A stretch of DNA of 64,000 nt, taken from the NCBI GenBank assembly GCA_028023455.1, contig JAQFVV010012400.1, positions 18,256,490 through 18,320,489 of the forward strand, written 5' to 3'. A program made the translations under genes and the position numbers. The notes beneath the pieces were generated by a model. The model saw only the letters and a list, made by a program, of their open reading frames with translations. It did no database searches and was not told the origin of the DNA. The stretch comes from Epiperipatus broadwayi. Its lineage: Eukaryota > Onychophora > Udeonychophora > Euonychophora > Peripatidae. Shown here piece after piece: positions 22,932-36,317 of the stretch (position 1 is the stretch's first letter; each line of letters opens with the position of its first letter).

Positions 22932-25295
22932 TTAATTACTTTTTTCATATTTATTCTTCCATAACTTCATTATATGTAACCTTTCTATTTTCAAGCCTTT
23001 ACATTCAATTAACAAATGCCTAATATTTTCTATTCCTTCCTTACATAATTTACAAAATAAATCACCCATATTTTTCCATTTACATGTATATTCGCTTGTT
23101 CCTAAAGATCCCATTTGAGCCTTAAACAATAAACTACTTTCCTTACTATTATCATATATTAACTTGCACCTAATATTCTGTTTATTTCTATATATATTTA
23201 AACTCTTTTTACTCTCCATACTATTTTTCCATCTCTCTAACTCCGTATTCTTTGTTAATAAATCTATTCTTTTATCTCATTCCTTACTATTATAACACCC
23301 AACAATCCTCTTAACACAATCATCCCATCTTTTGTACAAATATACTGATATAAATTCTTTATCCAAATCTTTTGCATACCACATTACCTTTCTCACCCAT
23401 CTTGTTACCTGTTCTTTACTCATAACTCAATTAAATACTATTATGGCTATTCTTTTATTATCCATAAACTGCAATCTACCAAACATTTTCATTTTACTTT
23501 TTGCATCTCTCATATGAAAACTTGACCATCCCATTTCTCCTTGAATTGCCTCCTTTGCTGTTCATACATCTGCATCCAGTGCATGTCTTCATACTTCCCT
23601 TTGAACTTTTTCTAAATAATCTAATACCCCTTTACTAACACATAATGCATCATTACCATATGTTAACCCTGCTACTGCAACTTTCTTCCATATAATTCTA
23701 GCTACATCATATTTATTATATGAAAACAGTGTTAATTTCTTTATCAATCCCTTTCTTTTCTTTGCTTCATTTATCAATTTTTTCTCCCATTCATCCAAAT
23801 AATTTTTCTGATTACTTAAAATAATTCCCAAATAACTATATCTATTCACCACACTTAACTTAATATCTCCCAATAAAAATTCTACATCTTCTCTTTCTCC
23901 AGTATTAACCATCATTATATTTGATTTTTCTTCACTAAATTTAATCCCCATTTCTTTACCCACCCTTGCACATGTTATCAGCATAACTTCCATATCTTCT
24001 TTCTGCACACAAAAAAATATCATCTGCAAAAAAAAAAGATCTGACAAAATATATACCCCCTTACCACCTATTAATGGCATCTCTATCCCTCTTTCTAATC
24101 TTTCTATTGCTCTTTCCATTTCACTTACATATAACACAAACAAAATAGGTGACATAGGGCATCCTTGCCTTAGTCCCACCCCATTTCTAACTTTAACTGA
24201 TTCAATATTCCCTAATTGATATATATAATAATTATTTTCATATAATTTCTTAATAATATCCACTAAAGCTTCATCCATTCCCAAATTTGCTAAACTTATC
24301 CATAATCTATTTCTATTTACTCTATCATATGCCTTCTCTATATCTATAAAACTCATATATAACTGTTTACCTAAATTTCTACTCATATCCATAAGTTGTG
24401 TAACTACAAATAAACTATCTCTTATATGCCTATCTAATCTAAAACCTTCTTGCATTCCTCCCACTACATTATTTTCTTCCATCCATTTTACAACTCTTCT
24501 AGCCACCATATATGAGAAAACTTTATATAAAACTGATGTTGCCACTATTGGTCTATAATTATTTAACTTTCTATGATCCTTACTCTTTCCTTTAAATAAT
24601 AATCTTACTCTTGTATTACTCCAACTACTGGGAAAAACTATTCTGTGCCATCTTATTAAAACAAGATAATACATTTATTTTTGTCCTATATCCTAAATTC
24701 ATCACCATCTCTGCTGCCATCCATCTAAACCTCTTGCCTTTCCACCTTTCAATTTTTTCTCTACCTCATTCAGTTCATTTTTTGTAAACCTAATATTCCC
24801 ATTACTATATGCTTTCATATTTTCTATTGCTCTATCCTTCACATCTAACATCTTTTCTACATTCATTACATATTTATTTAAGATTCTCTCTAAATCTTCT
24901 CTAAAGCTATACTCTATTTCCTCATCATCTAGTAATACTATCTCTCTCTCCCCTACATTTCTTCTTTTAATGAAATTCCAAAATTTTTTACTCCCATCTC
25001 GTCCACTTTTATTAATATCTTCCAACAATTTACTATTCAGTTTTATCCTATTTTAGCCAACTTCTTCTTTTCTAAGTATTTTCCCCATTTATCATTAATA
25101 TCTTTTTCACTTTTCTTGTTTTTAATAGCTCACCTATGTTCTCTACATGCTTATGTCCTCTCCTTTACACTTTTACTAATTCTTTTTTTTTAATTTCTTT
25201 TATTCTTTTGAATATTCTCACCTAAAACCCTATTTGCCACTTTTTCTACTTCTTTACACCAGTCCTTATACTCATTCCCAAACAACTCTTCCATA
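22932..25295 (-). pseudogene. LINE reverse transcriptase ORF, broken
   Basis: The frame 25028-24702 holds the region before the RT domain (KGGKARGLDGW). The main frame 24674-23589 (361 aa) is the RT: NNYRPI (res. 38-43), motif A FIDIEKAYDRV (109-119) and motif B LRQGCPMSP (168-176). The catalytic FADD is not in this frame. It lies in the next frame at 24019-24030, beside runs of 10 and 7 A/T, after which the original frame resumes, so two compensating indels hide it. The C-terminal frame 23219-22932 has CKLCKEGIENIRHLLIEC, a Cys-x2-Cys..His..Cys motif common at LINE C-termini. Stops between 23588 and 23220 break the reading. Confidence 0.8.
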
Positions 25296-25545
25296 AAAAC
25301 TCTCCATACAGTAGTGACACCCAGTGCAAGCTTAGTAATTAATGGATGCAAGACCTGCTGGAGAATTGCATTAGGTCATAATATCTAGATGCTGCACTCT
25401 CAGATCCAATACTTCTTACAGATGAAAGTCACAAGCTGGAAACTAGTCTGGGGATATAGGGATTTTATACATAGATCTTATTGCAATTATTGATTATCAA
25501 GCCTTGTATTGGGTGGCATTACTGTATGAAGAATTTGGTACTGTG
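25296..25545. mobile_element. family A fold-back unit
   Basis: It starts forward (ACTCTCCATACAGTAGTGACACC at 25299), switches strand after about 60 bp, and runs back to the inverse of the same end (GGTGGCATTACTGTATG near 25515). The inverted part carries a plus-strand hammerhead-like motif. It borders the LINE and completes the family A piece at 22500. Confidence 0.65.
25413..25454 (+). ncRNA. hammerhead-like motif, box mutated
   Basis: The box reads CAGAUGA instead of CUGAUGA. Helix II AGU/GCU (one G-U), GAAA, ACUAGU and GUC are kept, and helix I UGGGGA/UUCUUA pairs fully with wobbles. Confidence 0.5.
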
Positions 25546-25914
25546 TTAAAATTTCAAATGCATGCATGATTATAAATTGGATTGATATAATTACAAAATT
25601 TTATAGTTTACTAAATAAAATTTATTTTTCTAATTAGAAATTTCTTTTTTTAGTTTTTCCACTACTTATTTATTTTGTTTTGATTTTATACTGAAATTTT
25701 TTTATATTAGTAAAGTCAACATTTTTATATTAATTTAGCTTAAATTCAATTATATAATTTGAACCTGAATTTATATTTTGGGGGTTACTATTATTAATTC
25801 TTAAACAATTGAACAAGATTATGTTATATATTTTTATTTTGTTATTTCATGTTCAACATTTCTTTATCATTATCTTACTTAATTTACTTATTAGTAATTA
25901 ATATAATTCTATTA

Positions 25915-26045
25915 AATGCCTTGTGTGGTTTAGCATAGTGATAGAATGCCATACCAAGACTTTGGAATGCAAGGCTCTTGGATTGATTCCAGTACTGGCA
26001 CTTCTGGTATTTTAGCATCTTAGAATAATCAAGCCATTAGAATAT
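25915..26045 (+). mobile_element. tRNA-like SINE relic, second type
   Basis: It has an A-box-like TTTAGCATAGTGATAGAAT, an anticodon-arm-like stretch, and a B-box-like GGATTGATTCCAG, in tRNA order and spacing. No A tail or target duplication was fixed. A fainter relative is at about 16290. Confidence 0.4.
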
Positions 26046-26344
26046 TAGTTGCATTTTTTATTTTATTGTATTGTATTTCTATTTCTTAATTTAGTTTTAT
26101 TCTACTAATAGTTTTGATTAATAAAAAATACCATCGTCATTTTAAAATGGTAGCAGAGATGTGTCTTTATCTTCTGTTTTAACATAGAAGCAATCTGGAT
26201 TCTAGAATATCACTTTTCTGCCAACTTCTCAGAATAGAAAAGATTTGTGCTTTTTCTTTTATGTTATCACTTTTATTATCATCTTTATAATCATTCTGAG
26301 TTCCTTTTATTTTATTTCGACTTTCATAATCTTAGTAATAAATT

Positions 26345-26660
26345 AACTTATAGATTTAATATAAAAGGGATTTGAACTCAGACTTTCACATGACCCTCAA
26401 CTCTCCATGCCATTTCATATTGCTGACCCAACTGATCACACACATGTTGAAAAGATAAATAATCACCAATATATGTATTTCATGCTAAACCAGCAATCAT
26501 CAGTTGGTCCAGATTACTATTTCCACACATATATACAATCAGAGCTCAGCTTCATATTAAAATAGCCAATCTTCATACTTTAATGGACAGACTTCAAACT
26601 ATTCCAACCCACAATTTTTCAGCCATCCATTTCATTGAAAATCTGATGATGGAAGTTAAA
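26345..26660 (-). mobile_element. family B element, full-length-like copy
   Basis: It matches the copy at 47458-47790 at about 85-90%: GGATTTGAACTCAGACTTTC, CACACACATGTTGAAAAG, ATGCTAAACCAGCAATCATCAG, CATACTTTAATGGACAGACTTC. The inverse of the left end is a B-box-like GAGTTCAAATCC, so the family may be tRNA-derived with the tRNA-like part near one end. Confidence 0.7.
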
Positions 26661-29600
26661 TGTTATGTAATATCCTTCATTCCATTTATAATAATATTAA
26701 ATAGTGCTATCACACTTATAACGTAAAGCTGTATAATTAATATCAATTAGTCAATTAAAATGGCTGAGCACTTTGGAGAAACTGTACTTCTCATAATCAT
26801 AGCCAGTTCTGACTCGTTAGTTGAAATCATTCTATCAGTATAATATGCAAACTCTATGCAAATGAGTCAATTAGACCATCTTTTTGATATAGCTTATTTT
26901 GTCATAATTAATGAATTCTTTTGAATTCTGTTTACAAAAATAAATAAATCAGCCAGTACCGACAAGTGTCAATAAAGGTGGAAAAAAAATTGATATATAC
27001 TATTGACTAGAATATTTTTTAAAACAATACAAGATGCTATTTAAAAAAATATTTTATTTACATAATTATATATCAATAAATATGACAAACTTAGTCAGTA
27101 AGATATAATAAACTAAATGCAATAATAACATTGCTTCTTATAAAAAAAATATAGACTTTATATAGAAACTAAATGCATGACATGTTATATTTAATGTTCT
27201 TAATATTTCTCTATGTAAAATGTGGTATTATTATTGCATTTAATTATAACTATATACCAATGTAAACTTAACTTTTTTTAAAATAATCTCCCAGACAGAT
27301 TTTTACAGTTTATTATGAAGTTCCAATCTTATATTCCTCACACAATTAAGCTTACACTATCTAATCCAGGTAAATACCTTAATGATTATTAAGATATTTA
27401 TCTGTGGAAGATAGTATCAAAGCTGCATAAGCAGAATATTTGGCACTTTCACAATAAATTGTAAATACTTAATATTTATAAATGTGGAGTGAGGATGAGA
27501 AAGACGTGCTAGGGGTTGTGACCTGGGCCAGCTGGTAAATACTGGTTTATTATGATATGTATCTTGGAGTTCATTGACATTTTCATATATCTTTATTTAT
27601 ACAATTAAAGTATATGTTATAAAATGAAAATTATAAGCATATAACTTACAAGGAGATAAGTTCCTTTTTTATTATTACCAAAATCCTACTATTTACCATA
27701 ACTGCTAATTCATCAGCACATAGTTTTAAAATATCACTTTTCTATCAACTACTCAAATACAACAGATCTATGTTTTTTTCACTGGAGTTATCTATTTAGA
27801 ATCACTCTTATACTTTTTTTTGCCAACAAGCTCTTTATTTTAGCAGCAGTCTTCCCTTTACATTATATCATGCATAACTTTTTGATAAGGATTTCTTTTT
27901 GAAACTCTAAATAGCTTAAGATTAATTCTGAAAAATAGAGCTGTATTTTTTGCCTTTTACTTTCTTTCAGTTATTAATTTTTAAAAGTATCTAGATTCTA
28001 TGTTATTCTTGCTTTTTCTGATTCATCATTTTATAGACAATTTTTCATTTATTAAAATATATGTTTATAAACTAAAATAAGCCAAATAGTACATTCAGTG
28101 GACATCACAAGGAAAGATTTTCAATCAATTGTTAAATACTCCTTTGGGTTTTAGTGATGTCTATGGTAATGTTATAGTAGGACAAACTAGACAGTAATGC
28201 TGAGAGAAAGCATGTTTTAAGTTTGGCAATATGTTTTAGTGATCTTGCAATTCTTTGAAAATGAGGAAGTTACTAATGATTTTACTGCCAGGATGTTTGG
28301 ATTAGATATAGTACTTTTATTCTAATCAACTCTTTTACAACTTTTATTTTTGGAGATTTATAATGTTTTTTCCTGATTTGTTACAACAATTGTTTCTATT
28401 GCCATGATATATAATTTATATAAAAAAGATGACATTATAGCCAGTTTTATATTTCCATAATTCATAGCACAACAATTAAAGCTTAATAGACTGCATAATA
28501 GAATATCCAAATCTGGTGTCAAAGCAAATTCTGTAGGATTGCCTTGGCAACAAATCTGAATATTCTCTTGGTTTAATAAGCATTGACTGTCATACTGCAA
28601 CTTATTTTTGAAAACCAGTTAGGTGTTGGCAGAGTATGGTTTATTATATATCCCTATGTACAATCAAAATGACTAATGAAAAATGGTTTGGTGATCATTT
28701 AAAATACTATTTTGTCTTATTTTAACTTACTTTGGACAACAAACTTAATATATAATAAAAACTGCATCACATTAACATGATAAAAGAATATTATCAGTGC
28801 TATTATCCAACTTTCACATTCATATAAAGTTACTGGAAATACCATAGCTTTAACAATTAATGGCCTGTGCTTTTAAAAATATATCTCTACATCTGAACTC
28901 CCCAGTGATTGGTTGTAATGAAATTCTTAATATATTTCGCTAAAGAATAATCATAGAGGCAAATCTCAACAATTTCTCAATTTTCTTCATACATTTGAGT
29001 CAATTAGTATATCATGAACTTTATTTTTTTCACTCTATTCTTTGATCATAGTATATATTTAATATTTTCAAGCCTCTTCCATCTTCTTCTATAAGTATAT
29101 AACATTGACATATATACTTTTGTTAATATAACTTCCACCAATTCTGAATTTGCATTTGTCTTTGCTAATCCAAGATTAATATACATTGTTTCAAAATATA
29201 GTCCCGCCATAATTCTAAATGTGAATCTACTCTGTTTAAACAACCTGTTTTAACATTAGGCTTTAGTCCATATACAGATTACTCATTAGAAAATTCCGTA
29301 ATTAAGTGAAGTTAACTAAATCGAATCTCTTATTGTAATTAGTGAAGCTCATGTAAGCTTTTTCCCCCTTTTTAATCACTTGTTACATCTAAAAGTTCTA
29401 TTACTTGCATGTGACATCAGAGATGTATGCGCATAGTTTACCCACTAAGTTGTATTTTCTTTCTATGTTCAGAAAACTAAATTAAGTTTTTAAATTGTGT
29501 AGACTACTGAATAGTTTTCCAGTTTAATTTTTATAATTTTGTCAGCTTTCCAATTAATTTTTCCTGCTTTTTTTTATATAAAATTTCTGATGCAATGCGA

Positions 29601-32600
29601 TTTATTTAAGGAACTTTTCTTTCTTTTAATCATCGCAAGGTTAATTTGACTTTATCTAGCATTATGAGAGTTCTTATATGTAGCTGACTTTAATTCAAAG
29701 TATTCCGGTTGAATATTTTTATGGTGTCGGCCCGTAAATGATAACTGATTTATAATATCACTGTGTGTCTATATATATGTATAAGCATATTTCGTCCGAT
29801 AAAACAATTTTTGAAAGTAATTTATTAACGAACATTTTTAAAAGTCGTGGAGAAAAAAATATTTATAGATTCCAATTTACATTAAATATTGCTTCTTCTT
29901 TTTGTTATCATTAATGATTTTCCCGTAGTGTTAATTTAAAAGAGCAGATAAAATAATAAAAGCGATATTATACAACTTTTTAATCGTATCGAGGAGTGGA
30001 GAGGAAGTCGTAACAATCTCTATTTGAAAATGATGTATTTCGAATTGCTTGACAAAATAATTTTTCTGCGTGTTAAAATGTGTAATTTATAAACATTTTT
30101 TCCCAAAATGTAGTTTATAAATAAAAAATTTATGTAAGATAATTATTTCCGCTTTTCACAAAAATTAAAAAAACATTACCTAGGTATTATAAATATATAA
30201 TTATACTATACAACAGACACAATAAGCCATGACCAAACGCTTTCTATTTAGAATTCTATCTACTAAATTATTATCATATATTTTCTGATCAGAAGATCAT
30301 TTGAGGAACAAAGATCTGTAGGTTAAGTTTAACGTTTAATTGAAGAGAGTAAACTGATATATATATATATTACTATATTCAGTTGAGACGGAATCGATCT
30401 AAACCTTTAGCTTTTGAGTCCAATGTTTTAACCGACTTTAAATTGCACCCATGTATAGAAATTCGCTAAAAAAAAAAAAGTCATTAGCTCACTACTTGAA
30501 GGCGCGGGATCTTTTTTAATTTCTAATAATAATAATTGTATTATATTTCAATTATGGATTTATTTTATAGTCATCAGTGTCCAAAATAAATGATGAATAG
30601 CATTTAAAAATTATGAAAATGTACTCAATATTAGCATGAGAAATACTAAATCCATCTGTTCTGCTGAAGGCGATGATTATAAAAGTCTATTTATTACCTT
30701 ATCAACCTAGTTTAAGTCTATTACATATAAATATGTGTAATTTCATTTACATCTTCTAAAAATAAGTTATTTTCTTTCCTCTTATTTCTTACGAAACTGA
30801 ATAATATTATAGACAAACACTTAAGAAATTGCTCCTCACGTGAATGCCACTAAAGACACCCGTTTCAAAGTCCATATTAGTTTTTATTAATCATTTATGA
30901 TATCCCTGATGGCACTTCTTTGTAGCTATAAGGAGCAATTATCTTTATCTTAGATTTCATAAGCTTAATTAATGTCTCTTTACAAATCTTCAGATTAATA
31001 TAATTAATATGTGTAGATTTGAGCTTAAAAAATATATCTCATATCAACTTTGCCTCCTATCTAAAGCCAACAGCATCATAAGAGAGTAAAAGTACAAGAT
31101 TCATCTGGTTTAGGTAGATAAGTGATGATATTCTGGTCATAAGAAACAAAAAAAAATGCAGTTGTAAAATATGGTCATCATTCCGGTCAGATCATAGAAA
31201 TTTACATCAAATTTGAATTGTATAAGTATTATATTAAAGTCTGATTTACTTTTAAAAAATAATACCTCATTTTTGGACTGAGTATTAGAGCTCGTCACAT
31301 GACCAAAAACTGATGGCAACTGCTAAGCTTTTCAGAATAATTCTTTTAATATCAAATTTTAGACCAACTGCCATTTATGCTAAAATATCCATTCTTCACA
31401 TTTTTTTCATTTCTCTATGATAACCAGAATATAATTTTTAATTTTGTTACAGATGAACTCTTATTGTAAATATAAAAATAAAACTTTATGCTTCAACCAC
31501 TGCCACCTCTTAATTGAAAAACATACTTAACTGTAAGTCAACTGTATTACAAAAAAAAAAAATCTGTAAGAGATAAACTAAGATTTTAACATCTTAGCAA
31601 ATATCATTGTCTCTTCTGATCTTTTATAAATTATTAAGATGTGTAGTGCTATCAATTCTTTATAGTTGTTTCAATCAACTACACATAAATGAATATCTTT
31701 ATTTTAGCTTTCACTAACATCATCTTTTATGTAAAAAAAAATCACTATACCATGTTTTATCATTGATTCAATAAGGTTCATAATAATTAGTACATCCCTC
31801 AAAAAATATTCACATATGTAATAGAGAAAATGGTAAATGGTATTTATATGCATAATAATAAAAATGTTAAATAACCTATTCTTTCTAAATTATCATTATT
31901 CTAACATGAGAACATACTTTTCTCTCCAAAAACAAATTTATTGATAGAACACACACTATTAAAGAATTATAATGTTACCCATATCAATTTTAAATTTGAA
32001 TTTAGTCTTATAAATGAGAATAATCTTCTAACTTCCTTACAATTTTTCTAATTTTGAATTCCAAAACTCACTAATAAAGGCAAAACCCCAAAAACTAGCC
32101 CAAAGATAGTGATTTAAGCATACTGCCCCTTGTAATCTTTATTATTCATGGTGAGTATAATTGACACTAAATCATAAAATTGCTCTTGTGTTTTATAGTC
32201 TATTTAATAGTAATTACTAGTGAATTAAAAATATTTCTAAAAAAATTATACATACCTTTTATTTCGTCACTCCAACCAAATGATTACATAGCTTAAATAT
32301 AAATACTGCAGTCATGAAAATGTCACTAATATGACATTTTTGAAAATTATTCACTGCATAAATGTTTTAAAATCGCATGGGATAACAACTGCGCTTAAGA
32401 AACCTTCAACTTTACCCATTATGTCACTATTTAGAAACTCCTTAGAATACATACCAATACAAGGTTGCCATGCCAAAATAAATAATCAATTGTTTATTCA
32501 TATAAAAATATAAACAGTTTATTTATTCATTCATTTAAATATAAATCATAGATAAAACTAGAAAGTATAAGTAGTCTTTTAATTTTGTGAAGTACTTTTT

Positions 32601-33081
32601 CTTCCAGATGCCAATTATGAATAACTTATAATTTTTCTTTTGTGCAAATTAAATTAAAAAAATTATTTATTTGTTCATTTATAAATAATTATAAAAGCAA
32701 AATTAATAAATAATTTTACATTTTGGCTTGCATAAAGATTTACTAGTTTTCTTATAGTGTGCTTCGGCTGCCATTTTCTTTTTAAAACATCAAACTATCA
32801 GGCAACTTTGGGAAATTGATTATTGTTTCTTTAACCAGCTTTTATAAAAAGTTTGTATAATTAAACATTAAAAAATATTACTTTGTTACGGAAATGTAAT
32901 AAATTAAAAATAATACTATTACTTTATATTCCGAAAAACCATTGAAAACATTAAATACAACTACAATGCACTTTCATCCTTACTAAGAATTCTGGGTGAG
33001 TAAACATTAAATTACTCTTTGAGAATTCCATAGCAAATAAACATTTTCCTCTCTCTTGTTCTAATCTGTAATAAAGTTTAG
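26661..33081. other. 6.4 kb of AT-rich sequence without recognised features
   Basis: Only short random open frames (60-80 codons) were seen, without motifs, codon bias or splice-linked partners. Some could hide short exons, which I cannot detect by eye. Confidence 0.4.
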
Positions 33082-33193
33082 TAATGCAACTATATAATAA
33101 AAGTACCAAACTCTCCAGTAGTGCCATCAAGTGAAAACCTTCATAATCAATGGATGCAGGAAAATCCCTATTTAGTACCTATTGATAACAACA

Positions 33194-33235
33194 TCCCCCG
33201 ACTAGTTTCTAAATTGTGACTCTCATCAGTAAGGA
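33194..33235 (-). ncRNA. hammerhead-like motif
   Basis: CUGAUGA, GAAA, ACUAGU and GUC are intact. Helix I pairs five of six (GGGGGA with UCCUUA). Helix II is weakened (AGU against UUU). Confidence 0.6.
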
Positions 33236-33613
33236 GCCTTGGATTTCAGAGCACTGCACCTAGATCTTAGGACCCTCCAGCAGCCACCTTTTACCTATTT
33301 GGCTAACTATAAAGCTAGGAGCCCAAGATAAAAACACTATTTCCAATCCAAGCTCATTCACTTGTATAATCACATATATAGATTTGAACTCAGTTCAGAA
33401 TCTATACATTTTGGTGTATTTGGTTTTTAAAAAATATAGTCACCACTACGCCATGGGCAGGATAAGTATTAAACTATCAAAACATCACATGATCATCATT
33501 TAATGTGTTTACACATGCAATAAGAGTAGGGTCACCAAGTGAAAGCCTTCATAATCATTGGTTTCAGGAAGATTTGTGTGTAAAATTCCTATCTAGTGCT
33601 TACTCATCCAATA

Positions 33614-33655
33614 TCTTCAGACTAGTATCTAGCTTGTGGCTTTCATCAATCAGAA
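33614..33655 (-). ncRNA. hammerhead-like motif, degenerate
   Basis: The boxes have changed to UUGAUGA and GAUA. Helix II AGC/GCU, ACUAGU and GUC remain. Confidence 0.45.
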
Positions 33656-34122
33656 GCCTTGGCTTTGGGAGCACTACACCTAGATCTTAGGACCCTCCAG
33701 CAGCCACCTTTTACCTATTTGGCTAACTATAAATCTAGGAGCCCAAAATGAAAACACCATAATGTTTCCCATCTAAGCTCATTTGCTTATATATTCATGT
33801 AGATCTGAACTCAGTTGAAAATCTATGCAGTCTGGTGCAGTCACTATTATTCCATGAGCAGAATGGGTATAAAACCATCAAAACATCACATGATCATCAT
33901 TATGTATGGTTACACATGCTGTTAATAATAGTACCAAATTCTCCATACAGGAATGCACCAAGTGCAAGCCATATTGTAGAAACTAGTCTGGGAATGGTGA
34001 ATGAGTAGGCAATAAATAGGAATTTTATGCACAAACCTTCCTGAATCCATTGATTACAAAGACTTGCGCTTATGTGTAAGCATATGAATTGGTGATCATG
34101 TGATGTTTTAATGCAATTATAT

Positions 34123-35239
34123 CTGAATAGTGCAAATATTAAGACCTGGGAGCAGGAATAGTGTTTAGATGTTACAATGGATAGAGTAAACTGAATAGCA
34201 AAATTTTCCATTAGTAATATGTCTGATTTGTTGCCCATGCTGCATCTAGATAACTGATAAAGCAAAGTTTGGAATTTTATACAGATATTTTGATTATTCT
34301 ACTTTAAGCAAACTTCTTCATTAGGCAACATTATAGCACCATTGCCATATAAAGGCTAAAATTATTCTTCAGATTTTGCCACTGCATATGTCAATTTTCT
34401 TCTTAAGCCAAATTAAGTCTTACTACTAAGAATATCAATTTTTCAGACTCTCATATTAATGGAAACATGTAAAATCATTAAACCGTCCTCAGATAAACTT
34501 ATCCTCTACAAGCCTAGATATTTTTTTTTTGTAATATAGTATTTACACAATAACAACTGTATTAACAGATTGTGTAAGCATAAGAAATTTTGGTCATGTG
34601 ATGCATGCAACATTTATTATTATGACAGCGAAATCTATCTAATGGTCAATTTTAAGATTCTGAAAACAATTGAACCTACTGACATGAATATAATTTTTTA
34701 TAATAAAATGTTTTATTTGCTTTTAGTTTTTATTTACTCACGTGTGCATATTTATTTAAAATACGCTTTCCTATTATTTATGTTATTGCTAACTTATGAT
34801 TAATGCAAAACACATTCACATAAAATTAATATAAATGATTTTAGCTAATAGTAACATGCTAGTGGGAATTCAGATAGATTATGCAATTTGGAAATAATCC
34901 ACATTTTGGGACTGGGTGGAAACACCAGATTAATTACAAACAATTTTAATTTTTCTGGAGAATGTGTTTAAATAAATAGAAAATCTAAAACGTGCAATAA
35001 CAATAGGATTTTTAATTATTATATATTACTTTGATGACTAATCACTTGACAAGTTTTTTAACTCATTAACTATGCAATATATAATCGGTCAGTTATTAAC
35101 AAGCAAATATTATTTATGGCAGTAAAGAACTTTTAATATCTTCAGTCCCATTGTGATACAAGATCTATAACAGTGATGATATACATGTTAAAATCTTTGC
35201 TAGAATATTGTTAACAAACATAGCACTTTTTAATAACTA
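34123..35239. other. AT-rich non-coding stretch
   Basis: No supported feature. The 77-codon frame at 34570 has hydrophobic and aromatic content expected of AT-rich random sequence. Confidence 0.4.
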
Positions 35240-35610
35240 AATACCTTCCTGTGTATTATTTTATTTCTGTAAGACATGCTCATCATGCAATCTTGACTTA
35301 CCATAACATTGTAATACATGCGGAAGAAAATAGTCTGTCAAATGTGATCACAGTAAGGATTGATTTCAAAAGTGCCTTTGACCCTATTGACTTTCATAAT
35401 CCATCTAAGCAAATATTTAATGTTATTTCAGAAAACCTAGCTCTTATAATATGGATTAATAAATTATAATAAAAAAATAAATCAGCAACAAAAAACTTCT
35501 TGATATTCTCCACTATATTGCAGATAACAAAAAGGTGTTACTCCAGATACTTCATTTTTCTCTGCTTTATTGGTTATCTATGTTGATTTATTTTTAAGGC
35601 TGATCAGTCA
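35240..35610 (+). pseudogene. possible LINE reverse transcriptase relic
   Basis: One frame contains VRIDFKSAFDPIDF, like RT motif A (hydrophobic-D-x-x-x-A-F-D). A little further, after a stop, KKGVTPDTSFFSALLVIYVDLF resembles motif B (QG..LSP..F..YV). Order and spacing fit an RT, but the similarity is weak and no YADD box was found. Confidence 0.35.
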
Positions 35611-36317
35611 TCTTTTTCTTTTAAACCTATGATAATGTTGTGATAATTACAACACTCTTATTATTGAGAAATGCTTTAAAATACTTCAAGAATAATAGTA
35701 TTAATTGCATCAAGAAGCAAATCTTCTGCATGGCAGATATCAAATAAGAATAAATATTTCATAACTATTTATAGAAGATCTGACTAAATTTCTTGTTATA
35801 GTCTGTGCTTCAATGTTCAAATCCAGCTTCAATAATTAATCATCAATAAATTTTTGTCTAAGCTAATAAGATTCAGCTCAATAAAATTATATGCTAGTTG
35901 AGAACAAAAATTAAAATAAGTAATTCCATTTTCAAATATTTTTTGATATATTGAATGCCTTGCAGCTATGTAACCAATATAGCAAGAGCTGGCACTAATA
36001 AACATATAAATAATCATTTGTGGAAATCAAACTATTATCATATAATACTCTAAGAATAGAAACAAATACACAATGATAGCACAAAACATAGGTCACTTGG
36101 TAGAAAATGTGGTGACTCTCTATTGAGCAGCAATCTCGTTAATTGTCAACTGGCTGATTTGATAAAATTGGAAAAATCATCATACTTAGAGAGATAGTTT
36201 GCCTATATATGAGATCAAATAAACATACCTCATATAACTCAAATGATATACAATAATTTAACATTAAACACAAATTCCAAAATTTAACCTTGGTGCCAAT
36301 TAAAAAGCATTCACCTA
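35611..36317. other. AT-rich non-coding stretch
   Basis: Nothing was recognised. Confidence 0.4.

Larger units (their letters stand above)
22556..25295 (-). mobile_element. 5'-truncated non-LTR retrotransposon (LINE)
   Basis: Reading leftward it holds a linker region, reverse transcriptase, a C-terminal cysteine/histidine motif, a 3' UTR and a short (CATCA)n-like tail at 22556-22572. The AP endonuclease expected upstream is absent, so the element is 5'-truncated. Several frameshifts and stops mark it as inactive. The clade could not be fixed by eye. Confidence 0.85.
33082..34122. mobile_element. family A insertion: two direct units, a partial unit and an inverted tail, with TSD
   Basis: Direct units carry minus-strand hammerhead-like motifs at 33194 and 33614 (420 bp apart). 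A third unit starts near 33870 and turns over at about 33970 into an inverted segment ending at 34108. The entire 1.01-kb insert is flanked by TAATGCAACTATAT (33082-33095) and TAATGCAATTATAT (34109-34122), a 14-bp target-site duplication with one mismatch. The compound structure therefore inserted as a unit. Confidence 0.8.

Noticed and set aside
26640-26700. CTGATGATGG in family B as another hammerhead
   Set aside because: No helix II followed by GAAA and no helix I partner; related copies do not keep the motif.
26661-33081. Short open frames as host genes
   Set aside because: All are 60-80 codons, low-complexity or AT-driven, without motifs or splice context.
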